From contig JALKBU010000082.1 in the NCBI GenBank assembly GCA_023091735.1, forward strand, positions 1 through 64,000: a stretch of DNA of 64,000 bases, written 5' to 3'. Below, in pieces: positions 10,991 to 20,611 of the stretch. The notes under the pieces are model-generated. The model saw nothing but the letters and a program-made list of their open reading frames with translations. It was not told where the DNA came from and searched no databases. Made by a program: the position numbers and the translations under genes. Source of the stretch: Trichomonas tenax. Lineage: Eukaryota > Parabasalia > Trichomonadida > Trichomonadidae. Position 1 is the stretch's first letter. Each line of letters starts with the position of its first letter.

Positions 10991-12880
10991 ATGTTATGGG
11001 CACTTGAAATAGTTTTCTCTATTTCAATTGGTTACGAGCTCATAACATTTCTAGCAGGTAATGCCATCGATGCAATAATTCGCCTTAGTGCCGCTATTCC
11101 TTTAGGATTTTTTATATTTAATTACGTGGGATCTTTAATTACACTATATCATGCAATGAATATGTATCATGGATTCGCATTGATACTTATTTTCATGATT
11201 GTATCGTTATTTTTAAAGCATATAAATAATAATCCAAATATTCTCTCGACAGTTAAATTCCACCCAATTCAAATCGTCGCAATTATCGCAGCAACGCTAT
11301 TCGTATCCATTTTATACTCTATTTCATGGTATTATAACGTTGATACTTTCAGAGCCGATGTTTTACAAGATTCTATATTCCACAAATCAATAGTCGAGTC
11401 ATTTTTGATTGGTGTTAACTCAAAACGCAAAAATATTTACAACATCAGACATCCATATATTTCATCTTCGAAACTCTTGTTTGACTACTATCCAGACTTG
11501 CACATAGCTTTGCTTTCGGGCACAGGATATGCTCCACGCCGATCTGGCCGCTTAGCTTCTGGTACATTATTGATTTTTTCATTAATGTCCGGATTGTACT
11601 ATCTGTCATTAGAAATAACTCGCTCTCATTTTGCAGCAACTCTTTCGCTCTTTATATTTATTCATTATGGAGGAAACGAATTTGTCACGTATTTCGACTA
11701 TGTCATTCGATTTCCTGAGTTTGCTTATCAGTATAACTTCAACCATTATTCATTCAACTGGATGCACGCAATTGCAGGCCATATTATAAAAAATCCAGAG
11801 ACATTATACGCATATCCATGTCTTTTATGGGCGATGTTTTTCACAATAAAAGGCAAGCTGAAGCACCCAGAACTAGTTATAATGTCAGGCGTGATGGTCC
11901 TAATGCTCACGCATACGAGCATTACTGCATATCTCACTCTGATTATTTGGATATTCATTTATACACTGCTTCTGTTTCTCGTAAGACCCAGAAAGTGTTT
12001 AAGTTTGTCTAATTTGTTCTTGTACTCCATGATCGCATATGCTTATCCGAGTTACTGGGCATATCAATACATGAGACAGATCATAGACTACAAATACTAC
12101 TCTCCCTCATATATTTGGAAGTTAGATGACAGGCAGAATTTCTTCCGTTTTTGGTATAAGCAGTTGTACGGATATGGAATCATTGCTTTTTCCTTTGTAT
12201 TTCTAGCAATGCGATTGCGACATTACTGGATGTATATTCCTTCATTGGCTATATTTGGGGCCATTAATGCATTCAAGTTCCAATGCGAATTAAGGGACAA
12301 TTCATTCTATTTCATCTTTGGATGGCTCCCAATAAGTTGTCCTTTAGTTTCCCTTTTCCTTTCCAGATTGATATATTATCCAAAGAGGAAATGGTTTCGA
12401 TTTATTTGCTCTGTTATATTTTTTGCATGCATGGTAGTTATCAGTGCTTCTTCAATGCTTTGCTATCAATGGACAATGAACACAAGCACCACTTTAGCAC
12501 AGACAGCAGATTATAATATCTCAAAATGGATCTTAGAAAACATTTCACCGGGTGCCACAATAGCACAGAATGCTTATCAAAACACGAATCCCGTTTGCTA
12601 CATTGGATACCAAAACTACTTATTGAGTCCAGACCTCCTTAAGAATCGTGGATACAATCCAGTTCCCCAGAGAAAAAAACTTTTTGGCATGGACAAGTTC
12701 AATAATATCTCTCTCTTCACAAACGAGAAAATCGATTACCTAATCGATACATCTTACTACAGAAACGCTGACAATAGCAACAGATATTGGACCCTTGTTT
12801 ATCAGCAGGATAACTACAGGATCTGGCAGTTTGGTTATGTCCAAGAGGTGAAAAATCCTTATTCTTTGTTCGTAAGTTAA
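10991..12880 (+). CDS. Polytopic membrane protein, GT-C glycosyltransferase-like
   Basis: 629 residues with about 10-12 hydrophobic segments between residues 1 and 505, then a soluble C-terminal domain of about 125 residues. The first long loop has NVDTFRADVLQDSIFH, an acidic/His-containing loop like the first lumenal loop of GT-C-fold enzymes that use dolichyl-phosphate sugars. The C-terminal part (WILENISPGATIAQNAYQ) resembles the lumenal domain after the last helix in that superfamily. A role in ER or Golgi glycosylation is therefore inferred; donor and acceptor are unknown. It could also be a non-catalytic relative. The ATG at 10991 opens the frame and lies shortly after a promoter motif. 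The 3' gene is a convergent GNAT. Confidence 0.72.
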   Translation: MLWALEIVFSISIGYELITFLAGNAIDAIIRLSAAIPLGFFIFNYVGSLITLYHAMNMYHGFALILIFMIVSLFLKHINNNPNILSTVKFHPIQIVAIIAATLFVSILYSISWYYNVDTFRADVLQDSIFHKSIVESFLIGVNSKRKNIYNIRHPYISSSKLLFDYYPDLHIALLSGTGYAPRRSGRLASGTLLIFSLMSGLYYLSLEITRSHFAATLSLFIFIHYGGNEFVTYFDYVIRFPEFAYQYNFNHYSFNWMHAIAGHIIKNPETLYAYPCLLWAMFFTIKGKLKHPELVIMSGVMVLMLTHTSITAYLTLIIWIFIYTLLLFLVRPRKCLSLSNLFLYSMIAYAYPSYWAYQYMRQIIDYKYYSPSYIWKLDDRQNFFRFWYKQLYGYGIIAFSFVFLAMRLRHYWMYIPSLAIFGAINAFKFQCELRDNSFYFIFGWLPISCPLVSLFLSRLIYYPKRKWFRFICSVIFFACMVVISASSMLCYQWTMNTSTTLAQTADYNISKWILENISPGATIAQNAYQNTNPVCYIGYQNYLLSPDLLKNRGYNPVPQRKKLFGMDKFNNISLFTNEKIDYLIDTSYYRNADNSNRYWTLVYQQDNYRIWQFGYVQEVKNPYSLFVS

Positions 12881-13396
12881 ATTTAATTAAGATCTCACTT
12901 ACATGAAAATTTACATTGCTTTATTTGATTTTATGTATGGCAGCAATCACATCTGTATCAAATGAAGCGTTATCTCAGCAACTTTAATAACATATAAAAG
13001 AAATTAATTGTTTCATTGAAATCAAACGTCAAAACTTTAGCAATTGAAATTCCAACAAAAGAATCTCTATGCATTGATTGAGATGCGACTTATCATCATC
13101 ACACAAAACCAATACATAAATTAATTTACATTTTCATTTAACTAGATACGTAATCAGAGTGCTTTCAAAGTTTGTTATTGTTTGTATAAATACACTTTAT
13201 TCAAAAGTATGTTTTTATATACATTTTGAAAATCAATATTTGGGACTTATTTAAGTAGCAATATGTAATTTATTGCTGAGTTAAAGTTAAATATCATGAT
13301 AGCTAATGCTTATAAAAAATACTATGAGATTTTTTATTAAATTCTATTATGAGGAAAGCAGAATAAGGAATTGTTTCCTATTGAAATTGTGAATAT
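12881..13396. other. Convergent spacer, no gene seen
   Basis: AT-rich DNA between two converging genes. The stop codon at 12878 is followed by A, giving TAAA, which may serve as the polyadenylation signal in trichomonads. Nothing else stands out. Confidence 0.5.
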
Positions 13397-13885
13397 TTAT
13401 TCGATGTTGTTTGGCTCCAAATCGCAAATAACACCTGGTCCAACTTGGAAGAAGCCGTGTCGTTCGTAAAACGCCATTCTTTCTTTACCTTTTTCTGTTG
13501 TAACACGCGGAGTTAGTGCTTCTAAGGCTCCATAATCATTTTCTTTGCAATATTTTTTCATATGTTCCATCAAAATAGTGCCAACACCCTCACCACGGCA
13601 CTTTTCATCGACAACGAGATCGGCTATGTTGAGTGTTTTGCTTCCCATTTCTAATAAATATAATCTGTTACATAAAGCGCACCCAACGGGCTCTCCATCC
13701 TTCTCAGCGACGAAAACTGGTGTTTCTTCAGGGTGTTTGAGAACGTGATCATACATTTGCTCGAACTTTGGCCATTTGAATTCTTGCTTTGTTCCCATAC
13801 ATATGTTCATGAGACTCGAGATGCACTTCTTGATGAACGATGCATCCGATGGCTTTCCGTTGCGGACTATAATAGAACCATTCAT
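13397..13885 (-). CDS. GNAT-family N-acetyltransferase
   Basis: 162 residues, the usual length of a single-domain GNAT. The fold's order is visible: beta1 IIVRNGKPSDA near the N terminus, a strand with PVFVAEKDGEPVGCAL, the acetyl-CoA motif A strand LNIADLVVDEKCRGEGVG with the R-G-x-G-x-G pyrophosphate loop near residue 98, and MAFYERHGFFQVG near the C terminus. The enzyme would transfer acetyl from acetyl-CoA to an amine, but the substrate cannot be read from sequence. The start is the first ATG. I see no clear copy of the promoter motif upstream. Codon use resembles that of its neighbours. Confidence 0.88.
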   Translation of the reverse strand: MNGSIIVRNGKPSDASFIKKCISSLMNICMGTKQEFKWPKFEQMYDHVLKHPEETPVFVAEKDGEPVGCALCNRLYLLEMGSKTLNIADLVVDEKCRGEGVGTILMEHMKKYCKENDYGALEALTPRVTTEKGKERMAFYERHGFFQVGPGVICDLEPNNIE

Positions 13886-15616
13886 TCCGAATCGATTTAA
13901 AAATATGATGAACTTTTGAATTTACCTAAGTTTGGTTATAAAACATTGCTGTGCTCAGTGCTTTGTTGAGTGTTTTTCTAACGATTACTGCTCAATTCAT
14001 TTATTCAATGAGCTGCGTTGCTTCAAAATTGAACTCATTATAAAAAAACTTTGTTTTCTAGCACTGTGGAATGATTAGCTTGTAGGCACTGATTATGCTA
14101 TTGCAATATGGGCTCAGAAATATCATTCGACAATGTTGGATTTTTAAGCGATATTGATGATCATGAACATAACTTGAGAGAACAAAGTAGACAATGTAAA
14201 CACTGAAAATGAGCCTTCGCTGAAGAGATTCTAGTTTATCAATCTTGTTTTTTAATGGTTGATATTACATCTCTTCTGCTAAATATTAAAATCAATATTT
14301 CAATATAATCCTAGATTACAAAAAGACCTTCTCATTCTTTAAGGTTATCCCTCGGATGGAAAAAGTTCAGATTATCTTTATGTCCTATTGTGTAACAGCT
14401 AAACGCATATAAAAATTCTTTTAACTACTAGATATACATACGTAGTGAATCAGTTAGAAATTCATAATCAAGACTATATTGAAGTTAATAGTAATTTTTA
14501 AAAAAGACGGAATTTTGCATTATTAATCAAGCAATATATAATTATTTTGACTTTATATATGTTCATAAGCTTCGTTTAGTCACTATATATAAAAAAATTT
14601 GTAACCTATTTTATTGCATCATCTTTCGTAGGTTTAGTGTTAGTATAGACATGAACCTGTAGCTGCAATATGAATGCTGCAGCAACCTAACTTTTGGAGA
14701 TACGAATTAGATTTAACTAATTTTAACTATATATGCGATGTTTTCTAAAAATATATACATGTATTATTGATGTGTAGTAATATACTCAGCATTAATTGAT
14801 GGTATCAATAAATGAATAGGTAAATTGGTGATGAAATTTCCGCATTTTAAGAAATTTTACAGATTTTTCTATCTATTGGGTATTGAGATACGATGCATAG
14901 CTCCCACGATAATTGGCTTTGCGTATGCATGTTGTGGGCTGAGCACTTGATGTATGTCAAAAAATTAACGTCTTTGTCAAATGATATAAAAGTGACAAAA
15001 TAATTCATCATAATATTATTTGTTTGTTATTTTGGTTTCACTGAAAATTGCACACTTATCTGAATCGAAATTAATAATTTTCGCCAAATATTTTCATTGG
15101 AAGAAAAAAGTTAATATATTTTTGTTTAGATAGTATATTTACATCTGATATTCATAGAATACATTTGGGTTATATTTTTATACATTGTCATGAATTATTA
15201 TATTATGAATACTATAGAATCCCCCAGAAATTGATCAATTTTCACATCGAATAAATTTTTCTTTCATTCGAATTATATTAATAGAAGACATTGAGAACTA
15301 TTGAAGGCTTCATTTTGTACATAAGTATTAGCAAATATCAGTTAACTCATCAATAAACTCCCAATAATTTGATTTTATTTACCTGTTTAAATGGTAGAAA
15401 ACAATGCTCCTGAACAATGCAAATGCATGTGCGTCCATATATTAACTAGAATAATAATGCATGTTCATAAAATGCATGATGTTTATAAAACAAATAAAAA
15501 AAATGATAATTGGATTCAAACCTAGCATGGGCTATGCCAGTATTGACCCTAACAGTTATGCCATATTTGTCATGTAAGGTCAGATTTGAAATCAGATATA
15601 TGATAATTTTCCATTT
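13886..15616. other. Long AT-rich spacer without a recognisable gene
   Basis: About 1.7 kb. It has one tiny ORF (14108-14206) beginning MGSEISFDNVGF, and promoter-like strings near 14957-15000 (TTTGTCAAATGATATAAAAG, AAAGTGACAAAA) that face no intact gene except the fragment starting near 15.6 kb. Otherwise simple AT-rich DNA. Confidence 0.5.
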
Positions 15617-16376
15617 TTGAAAGTCCTCGAGAACTTAAGTTCACCACGCTTAGTCCTTAATAAGGTATATTCCCCCATGCCACATGGAATACACCATATA
15701 AATTTTATCGAAAAAAATTGGGAGGAAGGGAGTGAGAAGCCCTTTTTTATGACATCAGAATTTACTCGAATGACAAGCTCTTTTCATTTTATCTTTATAT
15801 TCCACATCGAAAACGATATACAAACTACGCAACGAATGACTGACTTATTTCATTTAATATTTATCGAAAAATTCGAATTCATTTTACCACAACATCCTCA
15901 TAGAATCGAAGATTGTATAAAATTAATGAAGATATATTTGGTTGTAAAAAAAATGGAACTTGAAACTTCTTAAAACAGCCCACCTTCCATCATGTACCGT
16001 TGAAGTTGATGCATTCGGATTCTGTTTTGGACCTCAAGTAATATTTCTTAGCAGCAACAAAATCACATTCAAGAGCGGCGCTTTCGCAGAAATGAAATTA
16101 TGCCTTTATTTGTTTCACACTGAAGAGTGTCTTGATAACATAACGAGAATCGTTGTCGCTCATATACAGAAAGCGATATTTGTTCCACAGACATACAGTG
16201 GAGATACTTTCTGTAGCAATAAAGTGATAACAGGATTTGACCATAATTGTCCAACAGACAAAGAAATACTCTGTGGAGATAATTCTGATAACAAGTGCTC
16301 CAATGGTATAAGTGGATCTGCTTTATTCCCACTTATATTACATTTCGCAGCACCATTTGTTCTTAGAAGATTGTAA
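15617..16376 (+). pseudogene. Unknown gene split by a frameshift in an A8 run
   Basis: Two coding-like frames abut. The first (15617-15973) contains VLNKVYSPMPHGIHHINFIE and LPQHPHRIEDCIKLMKIY. The second, open from about 15948, contains TAHLPSCTVEVDAFGFCFG. They join smoothly if one base is gained or lost in the run of eight A at 15946-15953. The C-terminal half is Cys-rich and ends in a short hydrophobic tail (ALFPLILHFAAPFVL), which could be a membrane anchor. No ATG opens the first frame near its 5' end, so the N terminus may be lost. I do not recognise the family. An assembly error in the homopolymer is possible. Confidence 0.45.
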
Positions 16377-16503
16377 ATAAATATATTATTGTTTGTTTCT
16401 TTTAATTAAATATTTTTTCAAAAAAAGAATAATTCAAACATAGGAAATCATTTATGGGGAAAAAAATCTATTTGGAGAGTTAAAACAAAAGAAAGTATTA
16501 TAA

Positions 16504-17958
16504 TTACTCATCAGAACGAAGTCCATCAACTATATTCAAGACATTCTCAACCATTTGTGAGCAATCTGTCTGTGTGATATCGTGTAAGATGTTTGGGGCA
16601 CCTCTGATGAATCCAACTGTGTTCTCAAGCTGGACAGCGAGTGACTTCGAAGTGGAGAAGTGAGCAACAGCTGAAAGAGCTCTGAGTGACTCGCACTTGA
16701 CGCCAAGCTTTGGTTTGATGACACCAGCAGCAACAAGTCTCTGATAGTCAGCATCACTCAAAGCCGGAGGCTTCTGTGTTGGTCTCATGCCTTCACGTGT
16801 TACGTAGTCATCACGGAAGAAGTGTGGAGCTGTAATGCCAACGAATAATGGCTGATTAGAAGCAGCATGATCGAAGAAGTATGGAGATTCTGGTTTAAAC
16901 TTTTCCACAAGCTCTGGAGAAGCGTTTCCTGCACCGCATGTTGTAATAAAGGAAGACAAAACTCTCTCTTCAGCTGGGAACGAGAAATGGACCATATCAT
17001 CAAATGTTGGGAAGCAAGCATCGAGTGCTGTGAACTTGAGGATGCTGCTTGGTGCGATGATGTCCTTGTACTTGCGAGCATTGCAAGAATCGTTCAGTAA
17101 TGGAATGAGAGAAGCAGTAAGTGGCATAGAGATTAACGCCATTCTTGAGTAATCGTTATCTGCTTTGTATCTTGTTTCATCGATGACTTTTGGAAGTGTT
17201 GTTGGTGGAACAAGAATCGTGTGAATGTCTGCGAATTCGAGGAAAGCGGCTGTAGAAAGCGATGCATTGGCAGCTATTTCATCGGATGGAACGGCCTCTG
17301 CTGTGGTGAAGACGAATCTAACAGCCTTTGGTGTTTCTTCTTGAACATATTCTGAAAGTTTTGTGCAAAAGCCACCATAGCCATCGTTCCTGTCTGCAGC
17401 GAAGATAACAGCGGAAACACGATCGCAGTTTTCGAACTGTCTACGAATAGGATCCGTATAATCATCGTAATTTTCGCTGTCTGAGGCCCTGTTGAAGCCA
17501 TTTTGGAACGTCGTCATCGGTTCTAGGTCTGTTCCTGGAATTTCGACAAATGAGCGTCTGCTCATGTTGAAATTCACGATGTCGCACCAACCGATCGTCA
17601 ATTCTTCGAGTTTGAAGTTCGGTCTCGGCTGATCGAGCGGAAGGAACGTGGCGCCACCCTTCTTGATGTACTCAATGAAGGGTGTTGGCTTGAAAGTCGG
17701 CATTTGAACTGGACCATCCTTCGGAAGATCGAGTTTCTGGATGTTTGACTGCGTTCCGTCCTTCTCAAAGTCGAGACTGTAGTCTTCATACAAGTGAACT
17801 GTCTTAGCGTTGTCGTAGAAAACAACATTTGGAAGCAAACCGTGCATTGACTCTCCGTACCACGTTGGAGGGGAATCCTGGCACTCGATCATGCTGTTGA
17901 GAGTGTGTCCAACTAAAAACCCGCTCTTGGGACCGAAGCTTAAGAATACACTTGACAT
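16504..17958 (-). CDS. Misato/DML1-like tubulin-related protein
   Basis: 484 residues, the expected size of Misato. The N terminus (VFLSFGPKSGFLVGHTLN) matches the Misato segment-II/tubulin-like opening in position, though the usual HWWN signature is weak. Further features of the family are the L..W.DI strand near residue 123, DRNDGYGGFCTKLSEYV (about 195-215) in the tubulin-like nucleotide-binding half, and a helical C-terminal half. Misato proteins are cytosolic or mitochondrion-associated and take part in mitochondrial distribution and tubulin or CCT-related functions in other eukaryotes. In an organism with hydrogenosomes the role would differ. The start is the first ATG, 20 bp from a promoter motif. 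The gene is divergent from the RSPH1-like gene. Confidence 0.65.
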   Translation of the reverse strand: MSSVFLSFGPKSGFLVGHTLNSMIECQDSPPTWYGESMHGLLPNVVFYDNAKTVHLYEDYSLDFEKDGTQSNIQKLDLPKDGPVQMPTFKPTPFIEYIKKGGATFLPLDQPRPNFKLEELTIGWCDIVNFNMSRRSFVEIPGTDLEPMTTFQNGFNRASDSENYDDYTDPIRRQFENCDRVSAVIFAADRNDGYGGFCTKLSEYVQEETPKAVRFVFTTAEAVPSDEIAANASLSTAAFLEFADIHTILVPPTTLPKVIDETRYKADNDYSRMALISMPLTASLIPLLNDSCNARKYKDIIAPSSILKFTALDACFPTFDDMVHFSFPAEERVLSSFITTCGAGNASPELVEKFKPESPYFFDHAASNQPLFVGITAPHFFRDDYVTREGMRPTQKPPALSDADYQRLVAAGVIKPKLGVKCESLRALSAVAHFSTSKSLAVQLENTVGFIRGAPNILHDITQTDCSQMVENVLNIVDGLRSDE

Positions 17959-17977
17959 TTTTGAAATTTTGTAAACC

Positions 17978-17993
17978 TTTTAAAGTGTCAAAT
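17978..17993 (-). promoter_or_regulatory. Recurrent promoter motif before Misato-like gene
   Basis: On the coding strand ATTTGACACTTTAAAA lies 20-35 bp before the ATG at 17958. It is the GACACTTTA form of the motif. Confidence 0.55.
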
Positions 17994-18010
17994 ATAAATG
18001 GTCAGGCAAT

Positions 18011-18258
18011 TTTGTCACATAAATATTTGTAATTTTTGGATTTTGTCATGTAAATATTGTTGAAGTTTGTCATGTAAATTTATCAAAATAATATATAATG
18101 ACAAGTAGAAATGTTTTTGTCATGTAAATTTTAGAAACTTTGTCATGTAACTATTTCAAAATAATCTAGAATGACAAGTAAATAGAATATTTGTCAAGTA
18201 GTTTTATCACATTATTTGTCTTGTAAAATACTCAATATTGGATTTTTGTCATCTAAAA
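18011..18258. repeat. Tandem cluster of about ten promoter-motif copies
   Basis: TTTGTCATGTAAAT or close variants start at 18011, 18042, 18066, 18116, 18139, 18190, 18215 and 18245, with ATGACAAGTA copies in the other orientation at 18098 and 18171. Part of this is a tandem duplication of a roughly 73-76-bp unit (18066-18138 and 18139-18214). It lies between two divergent genes, Misato-like and RSPH1-like, and is the densest occurrence of the motif in the window. It may be an upstream activating array, or motif-bearing satellite DNA. Confidence 0.8.
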
Positions 18259-18723
18259 ATGGTCTTTTTACAATCTGAATCACTTCAACTCAGAAGAATA
18301 GAGCTTTCTAATATGGATATTTCCTTCATAATAGGTCCATATTTTATGGTGGTAGCTACTGTGCATTTTATTGCATCATTTATTGAGATATAAATTAGAA
18401 ATTTGTCCCAAAATTCCCTATAATTTGCATTATAGATAATAAATAATATTCAAATACCTATGAAAGTTTTATATATAGAGTTGCATAAGGAAATATGAGA
18501 TATTGATCAAGTTATAAAGAGAATATGGAAGGAAATAACGAATTAAAAATGACTTTTTGGCACTTTACAATTTGACAATTCTATCAATAATCAAAATTTC
18601 GTCTTACGAATCACACAAATAGCAGTAATGTCCCAATGAAAGATTATTTGTGTCGTCAAAAACGTGATGCCATTGAATATTGACATTTTTGGAGAGAAAC
18701 GCGTTTTTTAATTAACGAACGAA
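18259..18723. other. Divergent-gene spacer
   Basis: AT-rich, no ORF of note. It contains one isolated motif-like pair near 18560-18580 (GGCACTTTACAATTTGACAA). Nothing else is seen. Confidence 0.4.
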
Positions 18724-18735
18724 ACGTGACAAATT
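18724..18735 (+). promoter_or_regulatory. Motif half-site directly before RSPH1-like ATG
   Basis: ACGTGACAAATT ends 7 bp before the ATG at 18743; it has the TGACAAA half of the recurrent motif. The position rules out the upstream TTG codon as a likely start. Confidence 0.4.
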
Positions 18736-18742
18736 CGAATTG

Positions 18743-19489
18743 ATGGGAGACGAAGAAGAAGATCAATTAGATATTGGTATTTATGAGGGTGAACGCGATG
18801 AGGCTGGCCAGCGCTCAGGTTACGGTAAAATGGTCTTTGCTAACGGCGATATCTACGAAGGAATGTATTTAAACGGCATGCGAAACGGCAAAGGCCGCTA
18901 CACATGGAAGAAGGGCGGCATGTACGAAGGCGAATACGTCAATCACAAGCGCCAAGGATTCGGTATCATGCACTACCCAGATAATTCCACGTATCAAGGC
19001 ATCTGGTTCGAAAACTGGCGTCACGGAAAAGGCATATATACATATCCAAACGGCGATACATATGAGGGTGATTGGCAGTATGGCCGTCGCCACGGACACG
19101 GTGTTTATACAATGGTATCAGACGGCAGCGTCTTTGAGGGCGAATACCGCCGCGGACGTCGCCATGGTGTCATGAAGTGGACAACAAAGAATGGATTAGT
19201 ATACACAGGTGTTTTCCAGAATGATCAGCCTCTCGGCCGTGCCAAGTGGGAAGTCCAGGGCAAGACAATAGCACAACATGGTGAATATGCACAGATTGAT
19301 GGTGAAATCGAGGAAGAAGAAACTAACGAAGAACAGCCAGAAGAAGATGTCCTCGATCAAGTCGTTGAACCAGCAGAAGAAATTCCTAAGAAGGTTCTTA
19401 CCAAGTGGAAACCAGATGTTGAGCTCAACAACAACTTTGATGAGCTTAACACCAAACCTACATGGTATTTACGTGCTGTTGAAGAATAA
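18743..19489 (+). CDS. RSPH1: MORN-repeat radial spoke head protein 1 homologue
   Basis: 248 residues from the ATG. About six MORN repeats fill residues 12-165 (YEGMYLNGMRNGKGRYTW, YEGEYVNHKRQGFGIM, YQGIWFENWRHGKGIYTY, YEGDWQYGRRHGHGVYTM, FEGEYRRGRRHGVMKW), followed by an acidic Glu-rich tail. The repeat number, spacing and acidic tail fit RSPH1 of ciliary radial spokes, which sits in the spoke head and helps control dynein. Trichomonads have 9+2 flagella, so this fits. Other MORN proteins have the same repeat, so orthology is likely but not certain. The ORF could be extended one codon upstream only with a TTG start. The 3' neighbour is convergent. Confidence 0.85.
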   Translation: MGDEEEDQLDIGIYEGERDEAGQRSGYGKMVFANGDIYEGMYLNGMRNGKGRYTWKKGGMYEGEYVNHKRQGFGIMHYPDNSTYQGIWFENWRHGKGIYTYPNGDTYEGDWQYGRRHGHGVYTMVSDGSVFEGEYRRGRRHGVMKWTTKNGLVYTGVFQNDQPLGRAKWEVQGKTIAQHGEYAQIDGEIEEEETNEEQPEEDVLDQVVEPAEEIPKKVLTKWKPDVELNNNFDELNTKPTWYLRAVEE

Positions 19490-19663
19490 ACAAACTTATT
19501 ATATAACAATATCTTAATTTTTCGTTATCCTTTTATAAATACAAAATTTAATAAAATATTAATAATGCGAAAGTGAATATTGAGATATTGTAATAAAACT
19601 TACATAAAGATTACTTTATATGATTGGGTGAGTTAGTTTTTGACAACAAAAGTAGATATAGAC

Positions 19664-20128
19664 TTATTCCGTAGCATTTTGTGGTTTGTAAATCTTATTC
19701 CATGGCCTTTCGTATACACGCTCGTCCTCTACTGGACGGTTCTGCCAATTAACAGTGGCGATTGTCTTAATTTGTGGATAACAAGAAACATTCATGTAAG
19801 GCGTTGGATGGCAAATTTCCTCCTCTGGGCACTGCGGGTAGTAAACTTGGCCAACAGTCTTCCATCCCTCAGGCTGTGGCTTGAATAATCTTTCGTATCT
19901 CGGTACGTGCCTTCTCACGCAGTCATCTTTGTGTGATGGAACGAAATTCGGATCATTTTTGTGATTTTCGATGTAAACGTCGTTTTCATGATATCTTGCT
20001 TTAAATTGCATCAATTCTTCACGCAATCTGTCCGCTTTTTCTTTGTCGAATGGCTCGTCATTGAGTCTGTCGAGTTCCTCTCGTGCAGCTTTCATTTCTT
20101 CCATCAGAGCCTTCACTCTCTCAGTCAT
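19664..20128 (-). CDS. Small charged protein, unknown
   Basis: 154 residues with a helical, charged N-terminal half (ALMEEMKAAREELDRLNDEP) and a C-terminal half rich in Pro, Tyr, Trp and Cys (FKPQPEGWKTVGQVYYPQC). I do not recognise a family. Its size, lack of membrane segments and position next to the RSPH1-like gene make a flagellar or cytoskeletal part conceivable, but there is no direct evidence. ATG is the first in frame and lies 14 bp from two promoter half-sites. Its 3' end converges with RSPH1, leaving 174 bp. Confidence 0.8.
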   Translation of the reverse strand: MTERVKALMEEMKAAREELDRLNDEPFDKEKADRLREELMQFKARYHENDVYIENHKNDPNFVPSHKDDCVRRHVPRYERLFKPQPEGWKTVGQVYYPQCPEEEICHPTPYMNVSCYPQIKTIATVNWQNRPVEDERVYERPWNKIYKPQNATE

Positions 20129-20141
20129 TGTTTTATTTTTA

Positions 20142-20160
20142 ATGACATAAAAGTGACATT
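20142..20160 (-). promoter_or_regulatory. Double promoter motif before small charged protein
   Basis: On the coding strand AATGTCACTTTTATGTCAT carries two TGTCA cores 13 bp apart, 14-32 bp before the ATG at 20128. Confidence 0.55.
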
Positions 20161-20611
20161 TTATTTAGGATTTATCGATTATCGAGAAATGCCCAAACCT
20201 TTCCTATAGCTTCTGCTTCCTTTGTTATATCTATTGCCAAAGTGTTGCAAAACAAAACTAGTTTTTTTTGAAAAAGTTCTCTTGCATCAAAAATTATAAA
20301 ATATTTTTAAAATTGTCTAATTTTCAAATTTCATATTTCAAAAATCGTTTTTTGCTGTAATTAAATCGATTGTTCATTTTTATTTTGAAATCAGATATGT
20401 TTTCAATTTTTAAAAATCGAATTATGCATTTATATGAAGAAATATTTTTCCTATTTCCTATTTTAAAAATTAATTCCTAAAATCTCCCTAAGATTTCTAT
20501 AAATATAGTCAAAAGAAATACATTCTGATACAAAAGAAGTTGCTTTTTGCATGGTTAATAATAATATCAAATTTAATTTAATATACAACAAATTTATTAT
20601 AAACAAACAAA
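20161..20611. other. Spacer, no gene seen
   Basis: AT-rich with long A and T runs. It holds the 3' flank of the CAMK gene and no motif or ORF I can support. Confidence 0.4.
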
